Shown: in pieces, positions 1 through 4,657 of the stretch
Numbering within the stretch: the stretch's first letter is position 1
Layout of the letters: each line of letters opens with the position of its first letter
From: Lachnospiraceae bacterium
Lineage (GTDB): Bacteria > Bacillota > Clostridia > Lachnospirales > Lachnospiraceae
DNA: 5,997 nt
NCBI GenBank assembly: GCA_900755865.1
Contig: CAAEHZ010000489.1
Location: 1-5,997 of the forward strand
Direction: 5' to 3'
Translations under genes and position numbers: made by a program
Notes under the pieces: generated by a model
What the model was told of the DNA's origin: nothing
The model's database searches: none
Seen by the model: the letters and a program-made list of their open reading frames with translations, nothing else

Positions 1-433
1 CAAAATCCAGAATCCTCTGGGAGGTCTGCTTTACACCCCAGTATCCGTCCTCGGAAATATCCTCCTGTGCCTGTGCCTTGGTGGCAGGATCAACAGTGAA
101 GTTGCCTTCTCTTAAGAAAGACCAGATATCATTAGCCTTTCCGTAGGAATCAGCCTGTCCGCTGATTAACTTTTCTACCAGACTGCGAAGCTGGGAGATT
201 CTTGCATCTGCATCTGCTTTAAGCTGCTGTACCAGTGCGGTATTGGGGGTGTAGATTTTTTTGGTGCCAGCAGTGGAAGCTTCTTTGGAAGGCTCATATA
301 TAACGCCTGTATCATTTGCTTTGTTTGTGGTTTCAGATTTTGTTTCCTGTGTGGTTTCCGCCTTTTTGCTTTCCGTGGAGGAATAGCTGTAAGCAGCGGC
401 AGCCTGACTTGATGTAATTCCGTTTACGCTCAT
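1..433 (-). CDS. Conserved Clostridia protein of unknown function, N-terminal 144 residues (C-terminus off the window)
   Basis: An open frame runs from ATG at 433-431 to the window edge with no stop, giving 144 residues. AAGG at 445-442 lies 8 nt upstream and fixes the start. Residues 1-60 are a low-complexity, Ser/Thr/Lys/Glu/Ala-rich, probably disordered segment beginning MSVNGITSSQAAAAY. From about residue 60 the sequence looks helical and conserved, with LRSLVEKLISGQ (82-93), NDIWSFLREGNFTVDP (101-116) and EDISEDGYWGVKQTSQRILDF (124-144). I recall this second half from unnamed Lachnospiraceae and other clostridial proteins, but cannot name a domain with certainty. There is no signal peptide, membrane segment or cysteine in the visible part. 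A sigma-28-like promoter upstream suggests co-regulation with motility genes; the cysteine-free disordered N-terminus would also suit a flagellar export substrate, which is inference. The gene is divergent from ispE. The coding call is firm; the function is unknown. Confidence 0.85.
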   Translation of the reverse strand, partial: MSVNGITSSQAAAAYSYSSTESKKAETTQETKSETTNKANDTGVIYEPSKEASTAGTKKIYTPNTALVQQLKADADARISQLRSLVEKLISGQADSYGKANDIWSFLREGNFTVDPATKAQAQEDISEDGYWGVKQTSQRILDF

Positions 434-465
434 ATGAAATACCTTGCCTTTCTTTAATATATGGT

Positions 466-479
466 GGTCATCCATGACC
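466..479. repeat. 14-bp dyad in the leader of the left-edge gene
   Basis: GGTCAT (466-471) and ATGACC (474-479) form a perfect inverted repeat with a 2-bp centre. It lies just downstream of the predicted sigma-28 start point. In the minus-strand transcript it could fold as a 5-bp stem with a four-base loop at the very 5' end, or act as an operator on DNA. It is short and may be chance. Confidence 0.35.
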
Positions 480-492
480 TTTATACTATCTG

Positions 493-519
493 TATCGGAC
501 AGAAAGGGGGGAAAGTTTA
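493..519 (-). promoter_or_regulatory. Candidate sigma-28 (SigD/FliA-type) promoter of the left-edge gene
   Basis: Read on the minus strand, TAAACTTT (519-512) is followed after 12 nt by TCCGATAC (499-492). The sigma-28 consensus is TAAAGTTT, about 11 nt, GCCGATAA, so both boxes match at nearly every position (7/8 and 6/8) with a spacer one base longer than the enteric ideal. Transcription would begin near 485, leaving a leader of about 52 nt before the ATG at 433. A TATAAA at 486-481 lies close by, but it has no recognisable -35 hexamer at the right distance, so a sigma-A promoter here is less likely. The match is seen; use by SigD is inferred. Confidence 0.55.
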
Positions 520-546
520 GAAAAAAAGCAGGAAAATCCCCCGGCA

Positions 547-575
547 TTGACAAAACCTTTCAGATTGTATAAAAT
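547..575 (+). promoter_or_regulatory. Sigma-A promoter of the ispE cluster
   Basis: A perfect -35 TTGACA (547-552) is followed after exactly 17 nt by TAAAAT (570-575), one base from the -10 consensus. Transcription should start near 582, giving a leader of about 40 nt before the ispE ATG at 623. It is the strongest promoter-like sequence in the window and the only clear one before the five-gene plus-strand cluster. Confidence 0.8.
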
Positions 576-587
576 TTAGTACAATCT
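562..587. promoter_or_regulatory. Dyad over the ispE promoter, candidate operator
   Basis: AGATTGTA (562-569) and TACAATCT (580-587) are perfect 8-bp inverted arms 10 bp apart, and the six central bases AAATTT continue the symmetry (22 of 26 positions). The dyad covers the -10 and the expected start point, the usual place for a repressor. The TTGTA/TACAA half-sites resemble those of some GntR-family regulators, but the wide spacing is not the compact FadR-type site. The GntR gene two places downstream in the same cluster is an obvious candidate binder, by inference. Confidence 0.45.
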
Positions 588-622
588 TATCTTTTTTGAA
601 AAGAAGGAACGGGAGCAGAAAA

Positions 623-1498
623 ATGCAGCAGGAAAAGCTTAAGGCATATGCCAAGATAAATCTGGGGCTGGACGTGATTGGAAGGCTGCCAGACGGATAT
701 CATCAGGTAAAAATGGTGATGCAGACAGTAGGAATTTATGATGAACTGACCTTTGAAAGGGCAGAACAGGGGATTCAGATAACAACGGATTCCGGTATCC
801 TTCCAACGGATGAAAATAACCTGATTTATAAGGCAGCAAGGCTGATGATGGAAAAATACCGGATAGAAGAGGGAATCCGGGTGCATTTGCAGAAAAATAT
901 TCCCATTGCCGCCGGAATGGCAGGAGGAAGCACGGATGCGGCAGCTGCCATGCAGGGAATGAACAGGCTTTTCAGGCTTGGCGTGCCGAAGGAAGAACTG
1001 ATGCGGGAAGCAGTTTCCATCGGGGCGGATGTGCCTTACTGCCTCCTGGGAGGAACCGCGCTGGCAGAGGGGATTGGAGAAGAACTGACGGTGCTTCCCC
1101 CTGTGCCGGATATGGTGCTTTTGGTGGCAAAGCCGGAGATTAGCGTTTCCACAAAATATGTTTATGAGCATTTAGACAGTGCAGAGAAAATAGAGCACCC
1201 GGATATTGACGGTATGGTTTCGGCAATCAGGGAGCAGTCTATGGACGGGATTCTGGAAAGAATGGAAAATGTGCTGGAAACGGTAACGATACCGGCGCAT
1301 CCTGTGATTGCCGGATTAAAGGAGCGGATGCTTGAACTGGGGGCAAAGAGAAGCCTGATGAGCGGCAGCGGGCCTACTGTTTTCGGTGTGTTTGAAAGCG
1401 AAGAAAAGGCGCAGTATGCCTATGAGAGGATGCAGCAGGAGAAAAAGGCAGAACAGCTTTTTGTAACGCACCCGGTACCGGGTGGTTTTGCTGAGTAA
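623..1498 (+). CDS. ispE: 4-diphosphocytidyl-2-C-methyl-D-erythritol kinase (IspE)
   Basis: This cytosolic GHMP-family kinase phosphorylates CDP-methylerythritol with ATP in the MEP pathway to IPP and DMAPP, the precursors of undecaprenyl carrier lipid (EC 2.7.1.148). The 291 residues match the usual 280-300. Visible motifs are AKINLGLDV (10-18) with the expected catalytic Lys11, the glycine-rich ATP loop PIAAGMAGGSTDAAAA (94-109), GADVPYCL (134-141) with the expected catalytic Asp136, and the C-terminal SGSGPTVFGVF (247-257). The start is ATG 623, with GGGAG at 611-615 placed 7 nt upstream. A TTG at 596 would add nine basic residues but lies only about 14 nt inside the predicted transcript, with no ribosome binding site. 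The GntR gene follows after 21 nt, so the two are probably co-transcribed. No key residue is missing. Confidence 0.97.
   Translation: MQQEKLKAYAKINLGLDVIGRLPDGYHQVKMVMQTVGIYDELTFERAEQGIQITTDSGILPTDENNLIYKAARLMMEKYRIEEGIRVHLQKNIPIAAGMAGGSTDAAAAMQGMNRLFRLGVPKEELMREAVSIGADVPYCLLGGTALAEGIGEELTVLPPVPDMVLLVAKPEISVSTKYVYEHLDSAEKIEHPDIDGMVSAIREQSMDGILERMENVLETVTIPAHPVIAGLKERMLELGAKRSLMSGSGPTVFGVFESEEKAQYAYERMQQEKKAEQLFVTHPVPGGFAE
1469..1484. repeat. 16-bp perfect palindrome at the 3' end of ispE
   Basis: CACCCGGTACCGGGTG is perfectly self-complementary. In RNA it gives a 6-bp GC-rich stem with a GUAC loop, followed by GGUUUUG, which is too short a U run for a convincing terminator. It lies in the last codons of ispE (H-P-V-P-G), 36 bp before the GntR start, so it could act as a weak attenuator, a processing site or a DNA-binding site, or be coding coincidence. 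Confidence 0.4.
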
Positions 1499-1519
1499 AA
1501 GGGACGGAGGTTACAAAAT

Positions 1520-2209
1520 ATGCAGGACTATTTACAGCCCCAGATGGATGAATTTCTTCCCCTGCGGGATGTGGTGTTTAATACACTCAGACAGGCAATT
1601 TTAAGAGGGGAGCTGAAACCGGGGGAGAGGCTGATGGAAATCCATCTGGCAAATCAGCTTGGGGTAAGCCGGACGCCGATTCGGGAGGCAATCAGAAAGC
1701 TGGAGCTGGAAGGCCTGGTTACGATGATTCCGAGAAGAGGGGCAGAGGTTGCCCAGATTACGGAAAAGAGCATGAATGATGTGCTGGAGGTCAGACGGGC
1801 GCTGGATGCTTTATGCGTGGAGCTTGCCTGTGAAAGAATTACGCCGGAGGAGCTGGATAATTTGAAGGAAGCCTGCGGAAAATTTGAGCAGGCAACCCAG
1901 GCGGGGGACATTCAGGAGATAGCCAGAGCGGATGTGGCGCTGCATGATATTATTGTACAGGCAACAGGAAATCAGAGGCTGATACAGCTTGTCAATAATC
2001 TGGCGGAGCAGATGTACCGCTATCGTTTTGAGTATATTAAGGATGCCAGTCAGCATAAAAGACTGGTGGAGGAGCATAGAATCATATACGAAAGTATCCG
2101 TAAGAAGGATAAAAAGACGGCTGCGGAGGCGGCAAAGACCCATATCGACAATCAGGAAAAGGCAATTATCCGTCAGATACGTCTTGACAGCGCGGCAGCA
2201 AAAAAGTAA
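1520..2209 (+). CDS. GntR-family transcriptional regulator, FadR/FCD subfamily
   Basis: This 229-residue DNA-binding regulator should act as a dimer whose C-terminal domain senses a small carboxylate-like ligand. The winged helix spans about residues 15-78, with the family hallmarks LKPGERL (32-38), LANQLGVSRTPIREAIRKLELEGLV (43-67) and the wing PRRGAEV (71-77). The all-helical FCD domain runs from about 85 to 220. D138-x3-H142, H186 and H208 fit the metal-binding Asp/His pattern known in FCD proteins, so a metal-assisted ligand site is likely. GGAGG (1506-1510) lies 9 nt before the ATG. It sits 21 nt after ispE, probably in the same transcript. Ligand and targets cannot be read from sequence; the dyad over the ispE promoter makes autoregulation plausible. 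The family call is firm, and no specific gene name is justified. Confidence 0.95.
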   Translation: MQDYLQPQMDEFLPLRDVVFNTLRQAILRGELKPGERLMEIHLANQLGVSRTPIREAIRKLELEGLVTMIPRRGAEVAQITEKSMNDVLEVRRALDALCVELACERITPEELDNLKEACGKFEQATQAGDIQEIARADVALHDIIVQATGNQRLIQLVNNLAEQMYRYRFEYIKDASQHKRLVEEHRIIYESIRKKDKKTAAEAAKTHIDNQEKAIIRQIRLDSAAAKK

Positions 2210-2221
2210 AGTGGTATAAGT

Positions 2222-2306
2222 TCCGGCTATCAGGAGAATACTCTTTTTGTAAGATGCAGTAAATGCAGAAAGCGAGGAAGAGTATTTGAAGAAGAAAATA
2301 GCCGGA
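2222..2306 (+). promoter_or_regulatory. Nested inverted repeats predicted to fold over the start of the small membrane protein
   Basis: Outer arms TCCGGCTAT (2222-2230) and ATAGCCGGA (2298-2306) pair perfectly over 9 bp. Inside them, AATACTCTT (2237-2245) and AAGAGTATT (2278-2286) pair over another 9 bp and can extend by two G-U pairs and one A-U pair. A third small hairpin, TGCA-GTAAA-TGCA (2255-2267), can cap the structure. The right arm of the middle helix contains most of the ribosome binding site GAGGAAG (2274-2280) and reaches the first base of the TTG start (2286). No U run follows, so this is not a terminator. A translation-blocking leader or an RNase processing site are the likeliest roles, by inference. 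Confidence 0.55.
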
Positions 2307-2558
2307 TTTCGTGTGCTTTTGGGAATTTGTGCAGCCTTTGGCTGGTGGGGATTTTTTTATCCGGAGTTGTCCCTGACACCGGATAATGTGAGAATGATTC
2401 AGGAGCAGGCAGACGGAACGAGCCTGGATGTAACAGAAAAATGGCAGTTTGACAGCGATATTTTGCAGGAATTATTACAGGCAAAGGAAGGGGAAATCTG
2501 CTTTAAAAGCAAGGTATTCCGTCTGGCGAAGGAATGGTGGGAATATGCAGATAAATAG
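2286..2558 (+). CDS. Small membrane-anchored protein of unknown function, upstream of murI
   Basis: Ninety residues start at TTG 2286, supported by GAGG at 2274-2277 with 8 nt spacing; the nearby upstream ATGs run quickly into stops. Residues 2-4 are lysines, followed by one hydrophobic segment (about 5-27, AGFRVLLGICAAFGWWGFF), which fits an uncleaved N-terminal anchor with the rest outside the cell. The outer part contains YPELSLTPD (25-33), an acidic stretch and a C-terminal amphipathic segment ending KEWWEYADK. I recall similar short proteins just before murI in Lachnospiraceae, but no named domain. The 3' end overlaps murI by 14 bp, implying translational coupling, and the start lies in a predicted RNA stem. 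Function is unknown; a role near peptidoglycan synthesis is suggested only by position. Confidence 0.75.
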   Translation: MKKKIAGFRVLLGICAAFGWWGFFYPELSLTPDNVRMIQEQADGTSLDVTEKWQFDSDILQELLQAKEGEICFKSKVFRLAKEWWEYADK

Positions 2559-3384
2559 AGAGTTATTACACAAGGATGCTCCAATCGGTGTGTTTGATTC
2601 CGGTATCGGAGGATTGACGGTGGCACGGGAAATCATGCGCCAGATGCCCAATGAAAAGATTATTTATTTCGGCGATACGGCGAGGGTTCCCTATGGAAAT
2701 AAATCTCAGGAAACTGTCACCCGGTTTTCGGAGCAGATAGTACGGTTTTTAAATACTTTTCAGGTCAAGACCATTGTGGTTGCCTGCAATACAGCGAGTG
2801 CCTATGCTCTGGATACTCTGGAAAAGGAATCGCAAATCCCGATTATAGGTGTGGTGAAGCCGGGAGCAAAGGCGGCGGTGGAGGCAACCAGAAACGGCAG
2901 GATTGGCGTGATTGCCACGGCTGCTACCATTGGAAGTAAAATTTATTCCAAATACATAACAGAATTAAATTCGGATGTGACAATCCATGGAAAGGCATGC
3001 CCTCTGTTTGTTCCTCTTGTGGAGGAGGGGCTTTGGGATGACCCGGTAACAAATGAAATTGCAAGGCGGTATCTGGCAGAGCTGATTGATATAGATATTG
3101 ATACCCTGATACTGGGATGTACCCATTATCCGCTGATTCGGACTGCTCTTGGAAGAATCATGGGGGATAGAGTAACCCTTGTGAATCCGGCATATGAAAC
3201 AGCGATTGAATTAAAGGCGATGTTACAGAAAATGGATTTGCTGAATGAGGAAACACCGGGACTTGGCAGCAATCAGTATGAGTTTTATGTCAGCGATAAG
3301 GCAGAGCAATTTGTACGTTTTGCAAATTCCATTATAAAGTACGGTATTTTATCGGCAAAGACGATTCCGATTGAAAAGTACTAG
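2545..3384 (+). CDS. murI: Glutamate racemase (MurI)
   Basis: This cytosolic, cofactor-independent enzyme interconverts L- and D-glutamate, supplying D-Glu for the peptidoglycan stem peptide (EC 5.1.1.3). At 279 residues it is close to the usual 260-285. Motifs run in order: FDSGIGGLTV (17-26) with Asp18, FGDTARVPYG (42-51), VACNTAS (79-85) with catalytic Cys81, PLVEEG (157-162) with Glu160, and LGCTHYPL (190-197) with catalytic Cys192 and His194. All expected catalytic residues are present. The start is ATG 2545, because homology begins near residue 12 and the longer frame back to 2449 runs through the preceding gene. The ribosome binding site is modest (AAGGA at 2529-2533), which fits coupling through the 14-bp overlap with the upstream gene. 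DUF1934 follows after 30 nt. Confidence 0.96.
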   Translation: MQINRELLHKDAPIGVFDSGIGGLTVAREIMRQMPNEKIIYFGDTARVPYGNKSQETVTRFSEQIVRFLNTFQVKTIVVACNTASAYALDTLEKESQIPIIGVVKPGAKAAVEATRNGRIGVIATAATIGSKIYSKYITELNSDVTIHGKACPLFVPLVEEGLWDDPVTNEIARRYLAELIDIDIDTLILGCTHYPLIRTALGRIMGDRVTLVNPAYETAIELKAMLQKMDLLNEETPGLGSNQYEFYVSDKAEQFVRFANSIIKYGILSAKTIPIEKY

Positions 3385-3414
3385 AAAAAACGCGGGAAAG
3401 GAAGTTGTTCCTGA

Positions 3415-3831
3415 ATGGGAGAAAAGGTAAAGGTAAATGTCCGGGGAATCCACAGGGATGCCCAGGGCAATGAAACGGAATCAGAAACGGTTGCTTTTGG
3501 GGAATACTATGAGAGAGGGGGCAGCCATTATGTCCTTTATGAGGAAACGCTGGAAGAGGAAGGCGAAAGCATAAAGACAATGATGAAAATAAAAGAGCCT
3601 TTTCTGGAACTGACCAGAAAGGGCTCTGTCAATACAAAAATGATATTTGAAAAGGGAGAACTGCATCGAACCAGCTATCAGACTCCCTACGGTCTGATGG
3701 AATTTGATGTGAAAACCCATCAGATGGATTGCCGGAGAATGGGAAAACATATGGATATTTCCATGGAGTATGATTTACTCTCCGGTGAGGAGAAAATCGG
3801 CAGTTACCGGCTGGAAATCTCCGTTACTTAA
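3415..3831 (+). CDS. DUF1934 family protein (YwiB-like beta-barrel)
   Basis: The 138 residues match the DUF1934/YwiB family, small cytosolic proteins with a lipocalin-like beta-barrel fold and no established function. Features include the N-terminal strand KVKVNVRGIH (4-13), acidic turns and the alternating pattern of the second half, with TPYGLMEFDVKT (90-101) followed by DISMEYDLLSGEEKIGSYRLEISV (114-137). There is no signal peptide or membrane segment. AAAGGAAG (3397-3404) precedes the ATG at a rather long spacing of about 10-12 nt. It follows murI by 30 nt and is probably the last gene of the cluster. Its stop overlaps the opposing gene by 8 bp. A strong stem-loop inside it works as a terminator for the opposite strand, and its own terminator lies inside the opposing gene. 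Confidence 0.9.
   Translation: MGEKVKVNVRGIHRDAQGNETESETVAFGEYYERGGSHYVLYEETLEEEGESIKTMMKIKEPFLELTRKGSVNTKMIFEKGELHRTSYQTPYGLMEFDVKTHQMDCRRMGKHMDISMEYDLLSGEEKIGSYRLEISVT
3583..3627 (-). terminator. Intrinsic terminator for the minus-strand membrane gene, inside DUF1934
   Basis: AGAGCCTTTTCTGG (3594-3607) and CCAGAAAGGGCTCT (3614-3627) form a 14-bp stem with one G-U pair and a 6-nt loop. On the minus strand the stem is followed by TTTATTTTC (3593-3585), a good U run. On the plus strand the following bases are GTCAATAC, so termination is one-directional. It sits 197 nt beyond the stop of the minus-strand gene and within codons of DUF1934. Confidence 0.75.
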
Positions 3832-4294
3832 CCGGCTTTGCGCCTGCTTTTTCCTGAGCTGCCTCGAGAGCTTTCCTGAAGCGGCTCTTTTTAACGGGGG
3901 TAATCTCTGTCTTTCCGTGCAGTCCCTTGACATCCAGAACGTAGATACCGCTGACAACAGCCTTAACTTCCTTTTTGACAGGTACATAGTCGAAAATCTT
4001 TTCGTCACAAATCAAAGACATAATCTGGGGACCAATCTTTGCCTTGACAATGGGCAGCTTGGAGCGGCGCATCATCTTGGGAGTCTGGTCGATTACCATC
4101 TGCGGAAGTCCCGAATCCTTTACCCGCATCCGTTTTTTATCAATAATGAGCATCGATACGGTCTGCTTGTTTGCCTGCAGCATTTCCTGCTGTTCAGCCT
4201 GTCTTTTCTGGGCTTTTTTTCCTAAAAAATATAAAACTGCAACGATAATACCAATCACCGCTGCCACAATCAAAAGAATCATCCATGCCTTCAT
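3824..4294 (-). CDS. Single-pass membrane protein of unknown function conserved in Lachnospiraceae
   Basis: The 156 residues start at ATG 4294-4292 with a perfect AGGAGG (4310-4305) 10 nt upstream. Residues 4-24 form one strongly hydrophobic helix, followed by a positive stretch (KKAQKRQ, 26-32), so the bulk should face the cytosol. Residues 26-45 look like a short coiled coil. The core, about 46-125, is compact and beta-rich (VSMLIIDKKRMRVKDSGLPQ, then LPIVKAKIGPQIMSLICDEKIFDYVPV), and I recall it as strongly conserved in Lachnospiraceae without a known function. The tail (131-156) is basic and probably disordered. It converges on DUF1934 with 8 bp of overlapping coding sequence, and its terminator lies inside that gene. 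The CDS is firm; no function is claimed. Confidence 0.88.
   Translation of the reverse strand: MKAWMILLIVAAVIGIIVAVLYFLGKKAQKRQAEQQEMLQANKQTVSMLIIDKKRMRVKDSGLPQMVIDQTPKMMRRSKLPIVKAKIGPQIMSLICDEKIFDYVPVKKEVKAVVSGIYVLDVKGLHGKTEITPVKKSRFRKALEAAQEKAGAKPVK
3856..3892 (+). terminator. Intrinsic terminator of the ispE-murI-DUF1934 cluster, inside the opposing gene
   Basis: GAGCTGC (3856-3862) pairs with GCGGCTC (3881-3887) over 7 bp including one U-G pair, with an 18-nt loop that can partly close with three more pairs, and five T follow directly (3888-3892). It lies 25 nt after the DUF1934 stop, in codons near the 3' end of the minus-strand membrane gene. The long loop makes it weaker than the terminator on the other strand, but position and U run fit. 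Confidence 0.6.
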
Positions 4295-4322
4295 GAATTA
4301 AATGCCTCCTGCGTCAGAATTT

Positions 4323-4362
4323 TTGCTTATTCATTTTAACACATTACAATACGGATAAGCAA
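4323..4362. repeat. Inverted repeat flanking the promoter of the minus-strand membrane gene
   Basis: TTGCTTAT (4323-4330) and ATAAGCAA (4355-4362) are perfect 8-bp inverted arms separated by 24 bp. One arm overlaps the predicted -35 and the other the predicted start region of the minus-strand promoter, so a looping or dimer-of-dimers regulator could bind here. Chance cannot be excluded in AT-rich DNA. Confidence 0.35.
4333..4362 (-). promoter_or_regulatory. Probable promoter of the minus-strand membrane gene
   Basis: On the minus strand, TTGCTT (4362-4357) is followed after 18 nt by TAAAAT (4338-4333). The -10 matches 5 of 6 and the -35 keeps the TTG core only. Transcription would start near 4326, about 32 nt before the ATG, leaving room for the AGGAGG site. 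Confidence 0.45.
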
Positions 4363-4558
4363 CAGCTTTTAAAGCTAAACTATAAAGGGAATTTTGAGGT
4401 CAATGTCACAGCATATGGCAGGGAAAAGGCTTGGGAGATGGAGATAATTTTCCGGGCGGATATGGAAAAGTGTCGCCGGATAAGCAGAGAAAGCCTGACA
4501 GAAAGACCTTTTTGGGTAAAATGCAGGGAGCAGATATGCCGATTGTTGTCCCCCCTTG

Positions 4559-4587
4559 TTGTAAAATCCGGTACATTGTGGTAAAAT
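4559..4587 (+). promoter_or_regulatory. Promoter of the foldase lipoprotein / asnS pair
   Basis: TTGTAA (4559-4564, 4 of 6) and TAAAAT (4582-4587, 5 of 6) are exactly 17 nt apart. Transcription would start near 4594, leaving a leader of about 64 nt before the ATG at 4658. Confidence 0.6.
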
Positions 4588-4657
4588 ATGAATGTTCTGG
4601 CGTTATTTCAGGCACCGGAGAAAAAAGGGCTGTTTACAGCACAGAAATGAGGATTGG

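Larger units (their letters stand above)
4295..4657. other. Intergenic region of 363 bp between divergent genes
   Basis: The left part holds the ribosome binding site and probable promoter of the minus-strand membrane gene and is AT-rich, with dyads at 4323-4362 and 4364-4376 (AGCTTT-T-AAAGCT). The middle (about 4400-4560) has ordinary composition, a 7-bp GC stem with one bulged G (4451-4458 with 4474-4480, 15-nt loop), and a 48-codon open frame (4438-4584) with no recognisable product. The right part carries the promoter and leader of the lipoprotein gene, including a small dyad GCTGT-TT-ACAGC (4629-4640). I recognise no riboswitch or T-box motif; in particular the conserved AGGGTGG-type antiterminator sequence is absent. 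Confidence 0.6.

Noticed and set aside
596..622. TTG at 596 as the ispE start
   Set aside because: It would start about 14 nt after the predicted transcription start with no ribosome binding site; ATG 623 has GGGAG at the right distance and gives the normal IspE N-terminus.
587..1171. Long minus-strand open frame (194 codons) opposite ispE
   Set aside because: It lies entirely antisense to ispE apart from its last few codons, has a His/Cys/Phe-rich composition typical of a shadow frame, and resembles no known protein; ispE on the other strand is unambiguous.
2449..2544. Upstream extension of murI by 32 codons
   Set aside because: The added residues are a frame-shifted reading of the preceding small gene and have no counterpart in MurI; ATG 2545 fits the family.
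3770..4301. Plus-strand open frames opposite the membrane protein gene (3770-4225 and 4044-4301)
   Set aside because: They are antisense to a gene with a perfect AGGAGG site, a clean membrane helix and a familiar sequence; their own products look like random hydrophobic and cysteine-rich shadow translations.
4403..4447. 14-codon leader-peptide-like frame (MSQHMAGKRLGRWR)
   Set aside because: GAGG is only 3-4 nt from the ATG, there is no run of one amino acid or attenuator stem as in known leader peptides, and no convincing promoter precedes it.
4380..4600. Riboswitch or T-box in the large intergenic gap
   Set aside because: I found no conserved T-box antiterminator motif and no core of a riboswitch class I know; only a 7-bp bulged stem at 4451-4480. 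A covariance-model search would settle it.
4592..4657. Upstream ATG as the lipoprotein start
   Set aside because: It coincides with the expected transcription start, has no ribosome binding site, and would put 22 basic residues in front of a textbook lipoprotein signal.
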